Of a stretch of 64,000 nt of DNA, positions 1 through 8,506 are shown in pieces. Below the pieces are notes generated by a model, which saw only the letters and a program-made list of their open reading frames with translations, searched no databases and was not told the origin of the DNA. The stretch is taken from positions 1 to 64,000 of the forward strand of contig JAFYSK010000034.1 in assembly GCA_017559385.1 (NCBI GenBank), in the 5' to 3' direction. Origin of the DNA: Paludibacteraceae bacterium (lineage in GTDB: Bacteria; Bacteroidota; Bacteroidia; Bacteroidales; Paludibacteraceae). A program made the translations under genes and the position numbers. How positions within the stretch are numbered: position 1 is the stretch's first letter; each line of letters starts with the position of its first letter.

Positions 1-72
1 GCGTTGACGGATTCGAACCGCCGACCCTCTGCTTGTAAGGCAGATGCTCTAAACCAGCTGAGCTAAACGCCC
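1..72 (-). tRNA. tRNA-Val (UAC), 3' end cut by window edge
   Basis: Read on the minus strand from 72 this gives a 7-base acceptor strand, a D-arm with AGCTCAG...GAGC, an anticodon stem TCTGC/GCAGA enclosing loop CTTACAA (anticodon TAC, valine), and a T-arm with TTCGAAT. The last two acceptor bases and the discriminator lie outside the window. A strong promoter sits about 50 bases upstream, so the tRNA has its own transcription start. Confidence 0.93.
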
Positions 73-125
73 ATTCAATGTCTCATTATTTAACGGAACT
101 CTTGCTCTCTTCACGAAAGCGGATG

Positions 126-156
126 CAAAGGTACTGCTTTTTTTTGAATTGACCAA
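126..156 (-). promoter_or_regulatory. Promoter of tRNA-Val
   Basis: TACCTTTG (126-133, minus) lies exactly 20 bases downstream of TTG (154-156). The spacer carries an A8 tract next to the -7 box. This fits the Bacteroidetes -33/-7 promoter. Confidence 0.8.
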
Positions 157-186
157 ATATTTTTTGAAAAAATACGTTCTTTTGTG

Positions 187-873
187 TTATTTTCTCAATT
201 TTTGCACTCTCCAAGCCCAAAAACTCGTATTTTGGGTCCTTTTTACCAAGAAAAAGTACAAAACCAAGGTGGAGCAAACGGCAATCAAAATGCCAGCAAA
301 AATATCCAAAGCAAAGTGTTGAGATAGATAAATTCGTGTATATGCACCGAAACTAGCACAAAGGAAACAAATAAATGACAAAATACTCTTACCTTTTATA
401 TTTTCAGCGCACAAAATAATACTCAAACTAAAAAGCAGCACAAAGAAAGTCGTCGTATGTCCAGATGGAAAAGACAGCCAAAGATTCATCTTTACCCCTT
501 CTACTAGCGGCAGTGTGACATCTGGCATATTCTCTGCAAACCATATCAACGGGCGTGGAGCGCATACTATATGTTTAATAGGTTGCACGATGAGTGTGGA
601 GAGCAAGAGATTGCTAGCAAGGAATGTAGCCCAGCCTGCACGATAGAAAAGCAACAAAACAACGCATAGGTAGGGCAACCAGTCCACCAAATTAGTGAAT
701 GCAGGTATCACAGCATCCAAAAAACGTGTGTGTGGCTGGCATAATGCGAGATGCAACTCTGCCTTTGGAATGCAGAGAAGTGTGACTCCTAAAACGAGTG
801 CCAACACGAGGGTTGGCACTAGAAAAGGAAGCAAATACTTCATGTCCGTCTTATGCTTGGTAGTTGTGCTCAT
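187..873 (-). CDS. PAP2-family membrane phosphatase
   Basis: This 228-residue, multi-spanning protein has the three phosphatidic-acid phosphatase type 2 motifs in order: K100...RP (107-108), PSGH (136-139) and R180...H186...D190, the last two holding the catalytic histidines. The family dephosphorylates lipid phosphates or undecaprenyl diphosphate on the outer side of the inner membrane. Its ATG overlaps the stop of the phosphatidylserine synthase gene by four bases (ATGA), so the two are translationally coupled and a phospholipid role is plausible. In Bacteroidetes a PAP2 protein next to pssA may act on phosphatidylglycerophosphate or a similar substrate, but the sequence does not fix this. 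It is the last gene of the operon starting near 5346. Confidence 0.9.
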   Translation of the reverse strand: MSTTTKHKTDMKYLLPFLVPTLVLALVLGVTLLCIPKAELHLALCQPHTRFLDAVIPAFTNLVDWLPYLCVVLLLFYRAGWATFLASNLLLSTLIVQPIKHIVCAPRPLIWFAENMPDVTLPLVEGVKMNLWLSFPSGHTTTFFVLLFSLSIILCAENIKGKSILSFICFLCASFGAYTRIYLSQHFALDIFAGILIAVCSTLVLYFFLVKRTQNTSFWAWRVQKLRK

Positions 874-1574
874 TTTTTAGCACCGATAAGAGTAAATAGG
901 TTGAAAATGATATACCATAACACACAAATGGCGCCTGCTAATGCTGCGATTGTAATTTGGCTATTAGTAATCGCCATGGTTGAGCAACTTCCTAAAATAA
1001 AGCAACTTCCGAATATAAAAATAATCATTCGTTTCTTGCCCAATTCAGCGGACTTAAAACTGAAGAATGGAATTTCGCTTACCAGCAAATAGCAACTCAA
1101 CAAACTAGCTGCCAACACAATCCAAGGCACCCATGCTGGTAGGGTAGTACTATTGAGCCAGCAAACGAGTGAAGCCCAAAAAATAGCATTGGGTGGGGTG
1201 GCTAGACCAATAAAAGAGGTGGTTTGGCGCTCGTCGATGTTGAATTTCGCCAAACGCAATGCTGAGAATGCTGCAATCAGCAATGCTATCAATGCCCACC
1301 ATCCAATAATAGGCTTAAGATAGCAAAAGAGCACCATGGCCGGAGCTAGACCAAAGGTGATGTCGTCAGCTAATGAATCAAGTTGTACTCCTAAAGGTGA
1401 TGGCACCTTTAACCAACGAGCAGATGCTCCATCAAAGAAATCAAAGATAGCTCCGCCAATAATCAGAGCAAATGCCCAGAGAAATTGCTCTTGAGTTGCC
1501 ATGAAAACAGCCACTGACCCGCACAAAAGATTTGCGCAGGTCAGGCTGTTTGGTATAATGCGTTTAATTTGCAT
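870..1574 (-). CDS. pssA: CDP-diacylglycerol--serine O-phosphatidyltransferase
   Basis: This integral membrane enzyme transfers a phosphatidyl group from CDP-diacylglycerol to L-serine, giving phosphatidylserine, the precursor of phosphatidylethanolamine. The CDP-alcohol phosphatidyltransferase signature DGxxAR(x8)GxxxDxxxD is intact (D48-G49, R53, G62, D66, D70) and is followed by several membrane segments. I chose ATG at 1574 (MQIKRIIPN); an in-frame TTG at 1583 would add only three residues. It follows the MFS gene closely and overlaps the PAP2 gene by four bases. The length, 234 residues, is normal for the short bacterial PssA type. Confidence 0.93.
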   Translation of the reverse strand: MQIKRIIPNSLTCANLLCGSVAVFMATQEQFLWAFALIIGGAIFDFFDGASARWLKVPSPLGVQLDSLADDITFGLAPAMVLFCYLKPIIGWWALIALLIAAFSALRLAKFNIDERQTTSFIGLATPPNAIFWASLVCWLNSTTLPAWVPWIVLAASLLSCYLLVSEIPFFSFKSAELGKKRMIIFIFGSCFILGSCSTMAITNSQITIAALAGAICVLWYIIFNLFTLIGAKK

Positions 1575-1585
1575 TGAGATCAATA

Positions 1586-2914
1586 TTATTTTTTACCGTA
1601 TGCTGGATCTGTAATTCGTCTTGCGAGGAAGGTAACAAAGAATGTAGCGACACTACATGAAATTACCATCCAGAAGAAGTTTTGATAGCCGATAGCCTCT
1701 TGAATATAACCGGCAACAAGACCTGGAAGAATCATACTTAAGGCCATGAAACTAGTGCAGATAGCATAGTGGGATGTCTTGAATTCACCATCTGAGAAGT
1801 ACATCATGTACATCATATATGCAGTAAAACCAAAACCATAACCGATTTGCTCAATTGCAATAGCGATTGCAATATTAACCATGTTCTCTGGAGTATATAC
1901 ACTAAGATATACGAAACTCAAACATGGCAATGTCATTGCGAGTGCCATCCACCAGAATGATTTTTTGAGACCGATGCGTGAGATAAAGTAACCACCTAAG
2001 ATTCCACCTAATAATAGGAATACTACACCAATACCACCATATACTACACCTAACTCTTGCATAGTCATACCCAAACCTCCAGACTCGCGAGTGCCTAGCA
2101 AGAATGGATAAATCATCTTCATCAAGAATCCTTCTGGTAAACGATATAGAAGCATAAATAGAATTGCTACCCACAATGCAGGTTTGGTGAAATAGGTTGC
2201 AAATGCTTTGCCAAATCCTGTGATGATATCTTTTACAGAAGTCTCTGCGTTAGGTTTATCGGTGTCAGGGCGTGGAGTAGCAAATACATGCCAAATTGCC
2301 ATTAATAGGAAGATTGCAGCTGTGATACCCATTGTTACTTGCCATGCAAATGGCATGTTTTCTGTGCCTTGCTCCTTTGTCCAGTCATAAATCAATCCAG
2401 GAACTACAAGTAGTGCAGAGTTGCAGAATACATTGCTCAAACGATAGAATACGCTACGCCATCCGATCATTTCTGCTTGTACACCAGGTTTGAGTGCTAA
2501 CATGTAGAATCCGTCTGCTGCAATATCATGTGTTGCTGAAGCAAATGCCATGATGATAAATGCAATTAATACACCTGTGAAGAGTTTTACCTCTGTTCCC
2601 ATGGCTGCGATAGTAGCTGCGTCTGGTTGAGGAATAGCTAAGATGGTCAATACCGCCAATCCCAACATGAGGAATTGCATAGTGAGGAACCACCAGCGTT
2701 TGGTTTTGATCAAATCCACGAATGGAGCCCACAAGAACTTCAATGCCCATGGGAAATAGAGCAATGTAGTAAAGAATGACATCTCGCCGTTAGGCACACC
2801 CATCTGGTTGAACATAACCATAGAGATGTTGTTTACCAAGAAGTAAGGAATACCTTCCAAGAAATACAAGGTTGGTACCCAAAACCAAGGATTAATACTT
2901 TTCAGTGATTTCAT
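1586..2914 (-). CDS. MFS permease, AmpG-like
   Basis: This 442-residue, roughly 12-TM transporter starts MKSLKSINPWFWVPTLYFLE, typical of the AmpG-like/PAT branch of the major facilitator superfamily. AmpG proteins import GlcNAc-anhydroMurNAc muropeptides from the periplasm during wall recycling. That substrate is inferred from family resemblance, not shown by specific residues. Its first 23 bases overlap the end of the phosphodiester glycosidase gene, so it is translated from the same mRNA. The combination of a secreted sugar-phosphodiester hydrolase and an amino-sugar permease suggests wall- or glycan-fragment uptake. Confidence 0.8.
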   Translation of the reverse strand: MKSLKSINPWFWVPTLYFLEGIPYFLVNNISMVMFNQMGVPNGEMSFFTTLLYFPWALKFLWAPFVDLIKTKRWWFLTMQFLMLGLAVLTILAIPQPDAATIAAMGTEVKLFTGVLIAFIIMAFASATHDIAADGFYMLALKPGVQAEMIGWRSVFYRLSNVFCNSALLVVPGLIYDWTKEQGTENMPFAWQVTMGITAAIFLLMAIWHVFATPRPDTDKPNAETSVKDIITGFGKAFATYFTKPALWVAILFMLLYRLPEGFLMKMIYPFLLGTRESGGLGMTMQELGVVYGGIGVVFLLLGGILGGYFISRIGLKKSFWWMALAMTLPCLSFVYLSVYTPENMVNIAIAIAIEQIGYGFGFTAYMMYMMYFSDGEFKTSHYAICTSFMALSMILPGLVAGYIQEAIGYQNFFWMVISCSVATFFVTFLARRITDPAYGKK

Positions 2915-5315
2915 GACCTAAAATGTTGTAAATTTTATTGTTTTTAATGATAATTAATTGTCCGTCTTGTAGCATTTTATATGCGGAATCACCTTCTTGA
3001 GAAGGAGTAATGATTGATTCTATTCCAGTCTCAACCTTCTTGCTGTAATGCAAATAGATTCCTTCAAGTGGGATGCTGTATTCTTTCTTTTCTGCATCTT
3101 TGTTGAGAGAGAAAGAAATGTGTTTAAGTTTAATAGGGTAAATAGCTATATCATCTTTGACATCAAACAAGCTATCCAAATCAATATTGATGCTCATTGG
3201 TTGATTAGGTGTAAGCTCTATGCATGCGTAATTAGCATTGATACCATTGTTGGCTACAAAGTCTAAATCAACGCGTGTCATTAAATCGCCTTGAGGTGTA
3301 AACTTAAATTCAAGATGTTTTGGAGTGGAGTATAGGAGTGTATCAGCTGTTAGTGACAATTGAACAACTCGTCCGCCACTGTAATTCATATATAAGTATG
3401 CTCTACCGTCTGCATCTGTTTTGATATCCGTCTTCCATGACGAACTAGATGCCTTTAGAGTCCATCGCTCATCTACTTCTACCATGTTCTCCCATAGCAA
3501 AATATCTGTATCAACCAATTCTACTTGAACATTGAGTGTCATGGTGGTCTCGCCTAACTTACCATGAATAGTAGTCGTTCCATTTTTGAGTGCGTGCAAT
3601 ATGCCATCTTCATCAATGTTACAGATGGTATTATCTTCAATAGTCCATTCTACTGCAGATGGAAGAACTTTGAACTGCTTGTTATCTACTACACCATTGA
3701 TTTCAATTTCGTATGGTGTTTTGTTGGAAATCAGCACATTGCTCAAACGCAATGATGGGTTGGCTTCATCTACAATCACGATTTCTATAGGTAGAGATGC
3801 TTGGTCATATGTAGCAGTTAGTACACCACTGCCGAGACAAACAAAATATCCGTCTTCGGTAATATATCCAGTTTCTGGAGCACATGATAGTTTAACGCCT
3901 GGAAGATTCTTGTCAATCAACATGCCATATTGGTTGTATCCTAAAAACTCAGGTTTGATAGCTGCATATTTAGGCAATTTCATAAAGGTGGCAGTTGTAC
4001 GCATTTCTACTACAGTGCTATCTTCTGGAGCGGTTGAGAATAGGAATATGCTATTTCCAACGGCACGAGGCTGTCCCTCGGTAGTTGGATTAAGGATTTG
4101 TCCTCCTAGGTTAAATTGTGCGCTACCTCCACCATCTGCACCAGTAGCTTCCCATGCACCAAAGTGACGCAGGATAGATGCCATCTCATGGGTGTACATA
4201 CCAGGTTTTTCCATAACCATCATCCATAGGGTGTTATGATCTTTGCTCACACCAAAACCAGTACGAGGATAGTTCTTGTTGTTATAATCCTCATTCCAGT
4301 TACGATTGGTGAGTCTGCCTTCTCGCAATACATAGCAGTTACCCGCGCTAAGTTGCTTGATATTTGGGCGCTCACCCGAAAGTGATTCGTACATACCTAT
4401 GATAAATTGTACTCGATCACCTACCTTGGCTGTCTCAAGGAAGGTCTTGCCTGTGCCACGACCACGGAATACGGCATAGCCATCTTCGATTTTTGTACCG
4501 CCAGTGGTGTTGATGCTAACTACTTGACCAAAGAGATGTTGGTTCATCGCCCAATCTTGCTCCAACTTAACTACTAGCTCAATCATTGGAAGATCTGTGC
4601 CAAGGCGTTTGTTGATATCTTCTTTAGTCAATGTGGATTTGGTACCCATGTCGGAGTTGAACATAACTACTTCGTTATCAGAAGGGTTGCTGCGGTTGCG
4701 GTTTACTTCGCTAATAGGCATAGCTTGGTCGCCAATTGCCAAATGTGCATCCCAAGAGAATTGATCGATATGTGCCTTTTTATCAGCATCAATCATTAAG
4801 TAGCCAATATCTTGTTTGCGTCCTAGCACTGGATCGGGATCTCCGTGACCAATATTCCAGTTGGTAATGTTGGTGCCAATCTTACCATTGCGCACTTGAC
4901 CTGTACATGGTACACCTGTCAAACCGTTGTACTGACCTTCGTCTTGTGTGGCTACAATCCAGAAATTGCAGTTTACAGATCCAATTGAGCGGTGCTCAGG
5001 AGCATCTAGACGTTTGTGAGCATCAACCATTCTTTCGGTATTACCCATAGTTGTGCTATGACTCTCCTCCACTGTGTTGTATGGATTGGTCAAATCTATT
5101 TCATAGATATAGCAGTGGCGAATATCATTGGTTTTAGCAGTGATGTCAAAACGTGTATAAATGATGCCAGGACCGACTTGATAGCTTTCTAAGGTGTCAA
5201 TGGCGTACTGTTTTATAACTGTACTATCCAAGTTGGTTTGGATGTTGATAGTGCCGTGTTGAGCAAATAATGAGATGCTACATAAAAAAATAGCAAGTAG
5301 TGTGAGACGTTTCAT
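2892..5315 (-). CDS. Secreted phosphodiester glycosidase (NAGPA domain)
   Basis: This 807-residue protein begins with signal peptide MKRLTLLAIFLCSISLFAQ (ATG at 5315; another ATG at 5321 adds two residues). The central part, around residues 350-430, carries the NAGPA/DUF2233 hallmark ADGGGSAQFNLGG, followed by AVGNSIFLF. The family cleaves sugar-1-phosphodiester linkages such as GlcNAc-1-P-mannose. Beta-rich domains with a Big-like section follow. The C-terminus (MLQDGQLIIIKNNKIYNILG) resembles the short end-motif seen on many Bacteroidales secreted proteins, so export by T9SS or surface display is possible. It heads the operon with the MFS permease, pssA and the PAP2 gene. The natural substrate is unknown. 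Confidence 0.8.
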   Translation of the reverse strand: MKRLTLLAIFLCSISLFAQHGTINIQTNLDSTVIKQYAIDTLESYQVGPGIIYTRFDITAKTNDIRHCYIYEIDLTNPYNTVEESHSTTMGNTERMVDAHKRLDAPEHRSIGSVNCNFWIVATQDEGQYNGLTGVPCTGQVRNGKIGTNITNWNIGHGDPDPVLGRKQDIGYLMIDADKKAHIDQFSWDAHLAIGDQAMPISEVNRNRSNPSDNEVVMFNSDMGTKSTLTKEDINKRLGTDLPMIELVVKLEQDWAMNQHLFGQVVSINTTGGTKIEDGYAVFRGRGTGKTFLETAKVGDRVQFIIGMYESLSGERPNIKQLSAGNCYVLREGRLTNRNWNEDYNNKNYPRTGFGVSKDHNTLWMMVMEKPGMYTHEMASILRHFGAWEATGADGGGSAQFNLGGQILNPTTEGQPRAVGNSIFLFSTAPEDSTVVEMRTTATFMKLPKYAAIKPEFLGYNQYGMLIDKNLPGVKLSCAPETGYITEDGYFVCLGSGVLTATYDQASLPIEIVIVDEANPSLRLSNVLISNKTPYEIEINGVVDNKQFKVLPSAVEWTIEDNTICNIDEDGILHALKNGTTTIHGKLGETTMTLNVQVELVDTDILLWENMVEVDERWTLKASSSSWKTDIKTDADGRAYLYMNYSGGRVVQLSLTADTLLYSTPKHLEFKFTPQGDLMTRVDLDFVANNGINANYACIELTPNQPMSINIDLDSLFDVKDDIAIYPIKLKHISFSLNKDAEKKEYSIPLEGIYLHYSKKVETGIESIITPSQEGDSAYKMLQDGQLIIIKNNKIYNILGHEITEKY

Positions 5316-5352
5316 AAGCATTAGAATGTTTTATTTGTATATCAATAGTTTG

Positions 5353-5383
5353 CAAAGGTACTACTTTTTTTTGAATTATACAA
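5353..5383 (-). promoter_or_regulatory. Promoter of NAGPA-MFS-pssA-PAP2 operon
   Basis: TACCTTTG (5353-5360, minus) and TTG (5381-5383) are separated by exactly 20 bases, with an A8 tract in the spacer. It lies just after the terminator of the upstream folding-factor gene. Confidence 0.8.
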
Positions 5384-5393
5384 GAATTTGTAT

Positions 5394-5430
5394 AAAAAAA
5401 GCACTGAACAAGTTTGTTCAGCGCTTTTTT
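5394..5430 (-). terminator. Rho-independent terminator of the SurA/PpiD-like gene
   Basis: Stem CTGAACAA/TTGTTCAG, extended by GC pairs, is flanked by A7 on one side and T6 on the other. It would work in both directions. It lies 20-56 bases past the stop codon at 5450. Confidence 0.85.
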
Positions 5431-5449
5431 ATGGAGAATAGAGTGTTTC

Positions 5450-7456
5450 TTATTGAATTCTAGAACGATTATCAACAATGTTAGACTCATCTTGGAGTAG
5501 TTGCATTGCTGCAGATGCCTTAGAATATGCAGTGTAGATGCTTGTTTGTTGAATTTCTTGCTCTACATTGATTGCTTCCTCAGCAACTTTCTTGTCACCA
5601 ACAGAAATCATGTATACACCACTCTTACCGATGATAGGTGCAGAAACCTCGTTAGGAGCAATAGTAAGTGCTTTTCCGATAACTGCAGGCTCATTCATCA
5701 TACCAAATCTAGTTGAAATAAGAGATATGTTTTCTGCTGTTTTGATTTCTGTATTAAATAGGCTAGATGCGTCTGCAAGAGTCTTAACTGATTTAAGTTG
5801 CTCAGTAATGTATGTAGCTTTCTTTTGGTTGGTAACCTCCATAGTTAATTCAGCTTCTACATCCTCTATTGGAGTGTACTCTTCGTCGTTTACTTCAATT
5901 AGGCCAGCAACGATGAATTGATCACCACATTCATACACATCACTAACTTGTCCTTTTTCTGCGCCGAATGCCCATTTAACGATCTCACGGCTATTCTTTA
6001 TGTCGTTGATTTTGTGAGCATTCTCAGTTACTGCGTATGCAGGAGTTGTTAACCAACCATTGCTTGCTGCAGCTTGACGAAGTGAGTCTGCATTGTTATT
6101 AGCCACGATGAATTGTTTAGCTTGGTTGTACAATGCATTGTATGTATTGTTGCTAGGTGCAACAGTACGTTCAAGAATAGCTAATTTAACCTTAGGAGTA
6201 GGTTTGCTCTTGTCAGCAATCATGAAGGTTTGCTCAGCTGTACCATTGACAACAGTGAATTTGTCACCTTTTTTACCATTGAAAGCAGGCTCTGAGATGT
6301 TCTTTGGCAAATCGGTAGCTTTAACCCAACCAATTTCAATATCTTCTGTTCCTTCTCCGCTAGCAAGAAGAACTAGTTTCACAGAGTCTGATTTGGTATA
6401 TCCGCAATCCATGATACGAGCCATAGAGTATGTCTCACCGTTGCATGTGATTTCTGTGCATGCATTTTTCTTGGTGGTTTTGCTGAACGCAAATTCCTTA
6501 TACTCAGCAGGAATAGTCTCGATAGAATAGTCGCGACCATCATACAAAACATCTGAGTTGCCATTTACAATAGCGGTGATATCGTCCAATGTCTTGAAGT
6601 CGTTTTCGAGTGACTTGAAGAGATTTTCTGCATCAGCAAAATCTTCAGCAGATGGTACGATAGGAATGCTTACATACTCGATAGAGCGGTTAGGAATTTG
6701 TTTGTAAAGCTCTTTCTTTTGCTCGTACAATTTTTTGATGTCACCCTCAGTTACCTTTACCAATGAATCTGCCACAGCATAGTATGGTTGTAGTACGTAT
6801 TGTACATCTACGCTAGTGTTTCGTGCTTCGATTGTATATTTCGCATCAAGAGGGTTGATTACGATTAGTTTGTTGAGCAAGCTTGCATATTTTTCTTGCA
6901 TGTGAGAGATGCGTACTGCATTTTCCCAATAGCCCCAGCACATTTTATATTGTTCAAGCATTGCAGCTTGATTGTCGTTCTCTGGCTCTTGTTTTAAAGA
7001 ACTGAGAAAGTTAACCATAATAGTTGGGTCAAAGTTACCAGTGCCGTTGGTAAATGTGCGAGATTGGCGAATGATTTGATGTATATTATCGCCAAAGCAC
7101 AAGTTACTCAATTCGTCGTTGGTAATTACCATACCGATTTTCTTAGCTTGCTCGCTGATAGTGTAATCAGTTACCATCATTTGCCAAGCTTGGTCACGAA
7201 GTTGGAAAGATACGTCTTCGTTCAAATCATTAGATTGTGTCTCAATCTTATAAGCCTCTGTCAACTGCTCAATTGCTTTCTCATATTCGGTAAAATGTAC
7301 CTTGTTTCCAGCAATTTCTGCTACATTTTGGAGGTCCTTGTTAAAGAAACTACTTCCTGAATTAAGGAAGTCTCCGAGGATAAATGCTAACATAGCAATA
7401 CCTACTACCACGAGGAGGATAGTGCCATGATTTCTAATAGATTGTAATGTTGCCAT
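5450..7456 (-). CDS. Periplasmic SurA/PpiD-type peptidyl-prolyl isomerase
   Basis: This 668-residue protein has an N-terminal membrane anchor at about residues 12-32 (GTILLVVVGIAMLAFILGDF), followed by a SurA_N/PpiD-like chaperone region (VAEIAGNKVHFTEYEKAIEQ). A parvulin-like region lies in the C-terminal half (around NSREIVKWAFGAEKGQVSDV). PpiD-like proteins are inner-membrane periplasmic chaperones that help outer-membrane and secreted proteins fold. The parvulin active site looks diverged, so chaperone rather than isomerase activity may dominate. The gene stands alone, with its own promoter (7514-7544) and terminator (5394-5430). Its length is close to the usual ~700 residues for Bacteroidetes homologues. 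Confidence 0.85.
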   Translation of the reverse strand: MATLQSIRNHGTILLVVVGIAMLAFILGDFLNSGSSFFNKDLQNVAEIAGNKVHFTEYEKAIEQLTEAYKIETQSNDLNEDVSFQLRDQAWQMMVTDYTISEQAKKIGMVITNDELSNLCFGDNIHQIIRQSRTFTNGTGNFDPTIMVNFLSSLKQEPENDNQAAMLEQYKMCWGYWENAVRISHMQEKYASLLNKLIVINPLDAKYTIEARNTSVDVQYVLQPYYAVADSLVKVTEGDIKKLYEQKKELYKQIPNRSIEYVSIPIVPSAEDFADAENLFKSLENDFKTLDDITAIVNGNSDVLYDGRDYSIETIPAEYKEFAFSKTTKKNACTEITCNGETYSMARIMDCGYTKSDSVKLVLLASGEGTEDIEIGWVKATDLPKNISEPAFNGKKGDKFTVVNGTAEQTFMIADKSKPTPKVKLAILERTVAPSNNTYNALYNQAKQFIVANNNADSLRQAAASNGWLTTPAYAVTENAHKINDIKNSREIVKWAFGAEKGQVSDVYECGDQFIVAGLIEVNDEEYTPIEDVEAELTMEVTNQKKATYITEQLKSVKTLADASSLFNTEIKTAENISLISTRFGMMNEPAVIGKALTIAPNEVSAPIIGKSGVYMISVGDKKVAEEAINVEQEIQQTSIYTAYSKASAAMQLLQDESNIVDNRSRIQ

Positions 7457-7513
7457 AATATTTTTGTTTTATTTATTTCGCTATAAAAACTTTTGTACAC
7501 GCCAAAAAGCCCG

Positions 7514-7544
7514 CAAAGGTACAACTTTTTTTCGAGATAAACAA
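7514..7544 (-). promoter_or_regulatory. Promoter of the SurA/PpiD-like gene
   Basis: TACCTTTG (7514-7521, minus) lies 20 bases from TTG (7542-7544), with an A7 tract in the spacer. The start codon is about 57 bases downstream of the -7 box. Confidence 0.8.
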
Positions 7545-7569
7545 ATATTTTGTTGTTTTTCCACTAAAA

Positions 7570-8178
7570 TTAATTGGTACCATCAAATGTTGGTGCAGTT
7601 GCTTGGCCTTCTGTAGATATATCTTTACGATGTAACACATTGTAGATGGTCTTAAAAATTATTTTCAAGTCCAGCCACAAGGACAAGTGATCTACATACC
7701 ATACATCATATTCAAACTTTTTAGTGTGCGTGATGGCATTGCGTCCGTTCACCTGTGCCCATCCCGTTATTCCTGGACGCACTTCATGACGGCGCATTTG
7801 GGTGGGTGTGTATAGTGGTAGATACTTGACTAACAGTGGTCTTGGTCCAATCAAAGCCATATCACCTTTGAGCACATTGAATAGTTGAGGCAGTTCATCT
7901 AATGATGTAGAGCGAACTATTTTTCCGACCCTGGTAAGTCGTTGTGCATCAGGTAATAACTTACCTTCAACATCGCGTTCATCTGTCATTGTCTTGAACT
8001 TGATGACCCGGAATACCTTGGCGTTTTTACCAGGTCGTTCTTGTGTAAAAAATGCTCCGGCTCCTTTATTGGCGAAATGCAACCATATAGTTACAATCAA
8101 CAATACAGGAGATAGACACAAGAGTGCTATCAGCGCAATGGTGAAATCAATAAGTCGTTTAAAGAAATTTTTATACAT
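7570..8178 (-). CDS. Phosphoglycosyl transferase (bacterial sugar transferase, PglC-like)
   Basis: This small monotopic enzyme, 202 residues, transfers a sugar-1-phosphate from a nucleotide sugar to undecaprenyl phosphate, the first membrane step of repeat-unit assembly. A hydrophobic re-entrant helix covers about residues 8-32. The Asp-Glu catalytic dyad is D94-E95 in TSLDELPQL, and the conserved GPRP is at 111-114. The short length without extra N-terminal TM segments matches PglC/WecP-type cores rather than the longer WbaP/WcaJ type. I chose ATG at 8178; the in-frame TTG at 8181 is directly before it. It is the last gene of the ACP/ANL module and ends about 25 bases before the promoter of the next gene. 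Confidence 0.92.
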   Translation of the reverse strand: MYKNFFKRLIDFTIALIALLCLSPVLLIVTIWLHFANKGAGAFFTQERPGKNAKVFRVIKFKTMTDERDVEGKLLPDAQRLTRVGKIVRSTSLDELPQLFNVLKGDMALIGPRPLLVKYLPLYTPTQMRRHEVRPGITGWAQVNGRNAITHTKKFEYDVWYVDHLSLWLDLKIIFKTIYNVLHRKDISTEGQATAPTFDGTN

Positions 8179-8181
8179 CAA

Positions 8182-8421
8182 TTATAGTTCAATGCCGTTT
8201 TTCGTTAAAATCTCTTTTCCAGCATTATAGCTAGTGCATGCCATAATGTCCTCAGGATCAAGGAATAGATCGAAAGTTTCCTCTAATAATGTAATAATGT
8301 TGAGTTGGTGAACAGAATCCCATTCACTTACAGTCTCTTTGCTGAAATTGTCACCTAACTGATCTGCTGTAGCACCGAATACCTCGGTAAAGATAGCATT
8401 GTATTTCTCTAAATTTGTCAT
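8182..8421 (-). CDS. Acyl carrier protein, locus-specific
   Basis: This 79-residue acidic protein has the phosphopantetheine attachment motif WDSVHQLNI, with Ser36 as the modified residue (DSV instead of the commoner DSL). It is not in a fatty-acid synthesis cluster. It sits between an ANL-type acyl ligase and a sugar phosphotransferase, so it probably carries an acyl or hydroxyacyl group destined for a sugar. The start at 8421 gives the normal ACP length. Confidence 0.9.
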   Translation of the reverse strand: MTNLEKYNAIFTEVFGATADQLGDNFSKETVSEWDSVHQLNIITLLEETFDLFLDPEDIMACTSYNAGKEILTKNGIEL

Positions 8422-8460
8422 AAATATGTAAAGTGTTTTCTTATAGTTGTTTTATTTTAT

Positions 8461-8504
8461 CTACTCGGTATCTATTCGGTATGAACCCGTCATGAACCCG
8501 TAAT
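8461..8504. repeat. Intergenic tandem array, 11-bp period, 4 copies
   Basis: Four consecutive 11-base units fill the gap between the ANL ligase and the ACP gene: CTACTCGGTAT, CTATTCGGTAT, GAACCCGTCAT, GAACCCGTAAT. Units 1-2 and 3-4 are close pairs. There is no coding potential. Period matches the arrays at 23009 and 30916. Confidence 0.75.
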
Positions 8505-8506
8505 TG

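Noticed and set aside
3586..4167. Plus-strand open frame of about 190 codons inside the NAGPA gene
   Set aside because: Antisense shadow of a well-supported gene; no domain or start signals.
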